From the NCBI RefSeq assembly GCF_030373545.1, contig NZ_JAUDCO010000001.1:62001-126000 (forward strand): a stretch of DNA of 64,000 nt. The letters run 5' to 3'. The notes under the pieces are model-generated. The model ran no database searches. It had not been told where the DNA came from and was given only the letters and a program-made list of their open reading frames with translations. Position 1 is the stretch's first letter; every line of letters starts with the position of its first letter. The position numbers were made by a program, and so were the translations under genes. This stretch comes from Collinsella tanakaei (GTDB lineage Bacteria; Actinomycetota; Coriobacteriia; Coriobacteriales; Coriobacteriaceae). Positions 61,216-64,000 of the stretch are shown piece after piece.

Positions 61216-61248
61216 AGGCGCGGGAGGGGTTGCAATCCTCCCGCGCCT
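61216..61248. terminator. Terminator between the LacI gene and glmS
   Basis: AGGCGCGGGAGG pairs with CCTCCCGCGCCT around a short loop; A run before and TT after allow use from both sides by the convergent genes. Confidence 0.8.
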
Positions 61249-61311
61249 TATGCACATGCCAGGAAGCTCCTGGTTTTTGCCTGAAAGACCGACGCCGCCG
61301 CGCGCGGCGCG

Positions 61312-63162
<1,851 letters not shown>

Positions 63163-63310
63163 AGATATATCCCCTCGTCTCGCCGTGAGCCGGCGTCAAA
63201 TCGCATGTCGGGTGCTCATTGTACTGGAGTAGACCTCTTTCCCTTCCCTCTACTGGTATGCGTATTGAGATACCACATGATGTCCACACGACGGCGTTTG
63301 CGCCCGATCG

Positions 63311-63349
63311 ATTGAAGCGCTCTAATTGACGCGTGCGGGGTGGTACAAT
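63311..63349 (+). promoter_or_regulatory. Operator and promoter of the third LacI gene
   Basis: ATT-GA-AGCGCT-CT-AAT at 63311-63326 is a symmetrical LacI-type palindrome. TGGTACAAT at 63341-63349 is an extended -10 (TG-N-TACAAT). The site lies where the -35 would be, which fits autoregulation. Confidence 0.6.
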
Positions 63350-63379
63350 CGTCGCCTGGAACCGATGGCAGGAGGATGT

Positions 63380-64000
63380 ATGGCAAAGGTGACGATAGGC
63401 GACGTCGCCCGCGAGGCGGGCGTCGCGCTCGGAACCGTCTCGAACGCGCTCAACCATCCCGAGCGCGTCCGGCCCGAGACCCTCGCCATCGTCAACGACG
63501 CCATCCGCCGCCTGGGCTACGCGCCCAACCAGAGTGCCCGTCTGCTCGCGGGCGGCCACAGCAAGACCTTCGGCCTGGTGCTCCCCCAGCTCAACCACGG
63601 CCTGAGCCTGCAGATCGCAAGCGGCGCCAGCACCGAGGCGCAGCGCCAGGGATACAGCCTGCTCATCGCGACCGCCAACGGCGACGAGGCGCTCGAGTCG
63701 AGCTATACGCGCTACTTCGCCGGCACCCAAATGTCCGGCGTTCTGGTCCAAGCCTCGTCGGCCGACCTCACGCGCATCGCCCCCACGGCGTCGCGCGTCC
63801 CCCTCGCCGTGCTGGACGCGGTATGCGACGGCGCGGGGCACTACGTCTCGGTCGACTGCGCCGCCCAGGGATCCCTTATCGCCGAGCACGCCGTGTCGCT
63901 CGGCGCCACGCGCATCGCGGTCATCGGCAGGACCATGACCCCCCAGACGACGCGCCGCCTCGAGGGTATCCGTGCATACATGGAGCTCCATCCCGACGTG
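63380..64000 (+). CDS. LacI-family transcriptional regulator (5' part, runs off the window)
   Basis: 207 codons are present and the frame is open to the end. HTH at about 5-26 (TIGDVAREAGVALGTVSNAL), then the hinge and the start of the effector domain (TFGLVLPQLNHGLSLQI). GGAGGA precedes the ATG. The target may lie beyond the window. Confidence 0.9.
   Translation, partial: MAKVTIGDVAREAGVALGTVSNALNHPERVRPETLAIVNDAIRRLGYAPNQSARLLAGGHSKTFGLVLPQLNHGLSLQIASGASTEAQRQGYSLLIATANGDEALESSYTRYFAGTQMSGVLVQASSADLTRIAPTASRVPLAVLDAVCDGAGHYVSVDCAAQGSLIAEHAVSLGATRIAVIGRTMTPQTTRRLEGIRAYMELHPDV

Noticed and set aside
63163-63310. glmS ribozyme
   Set aside because: The region upstream of glmS is short and has none of the expected core; only a small inverted pair TGGTAT-N10-ATACCA (63254-63275) was seen.

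Overview
The window looks like chromosome from a high-GC Actinobacterium of the Coriobacteriia, most like Collinsella. That placement rests on gene content and style: strongly GC-biased codons, mannose-family PTS and RbsA-type ABC operons, and long structured intergenic hairpins. It is an inference, not a database match. No rRNA, phage, IS transposase or CRISPR array was seen.

Layout. 1-9.9 kb: a large inverted repeat, a LacI regulator, galE, a polyprenyl diphosphate synthase, a response-regulator/histidine-kinase pair, a cytosolic peptidoglycan-binding-domain protein, tRNA-Gln(TTG) whose 3' end lies in a perfect palindrome, and a solitary JetD-like Toprim protein. 10-16 kb: cstA with a long terminator-bearing leader, a zinc-ribbon membrane protein, pyrE and ilvD. 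16.4-26.8 kb: a catabolic island with HPr, an iron-type dehydrogenase, KDPG aldolase, a split UxaA-type dehydratase, a membrane protein, a HAD phosphatase, a D-2-hydroxyacid dehydrogenase, all four mannose-family PTS parts and a divergent RpiR regulator. These genes fit PTS uptake of a sugar acid or keto-sugar acid followed by an Entner-Doudoroff-like split.

26.8-45.2 kb: a polar amino-acid ABC transporter, an LPxT-anchored wall protein, ilvE, cysE, a DedA protein, two tandem esterases, a heterodimeric ABC exporter with its MarR regulator (promoter and two operators visible), an XRE-type membrane regulator, and a YeiH-family transporter facing a LysR regulator. 45.2-61.2 kb: a large L-arabinose region with araD, a YtfQRT/YjfF-like ABC transporter, an FGGY kinase, araA, a second and divergent sugar ABC transporter, and a divergent LacI regulator. 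Strong hairpins sit in many of its gene junctions. 61.3-64 kb: glmS and the 5' part of a third LacI regulator that runs off the window.

The most unusual items are the PTS/UxaA/KDPG operon with an internal terminator, the cstA leader, the orphan JetD-like gene with a three-arm leader, two copies of a 128-bp element with inverted ends, and several long palindromes, one of which contains the tRNA-Gln 3' end.
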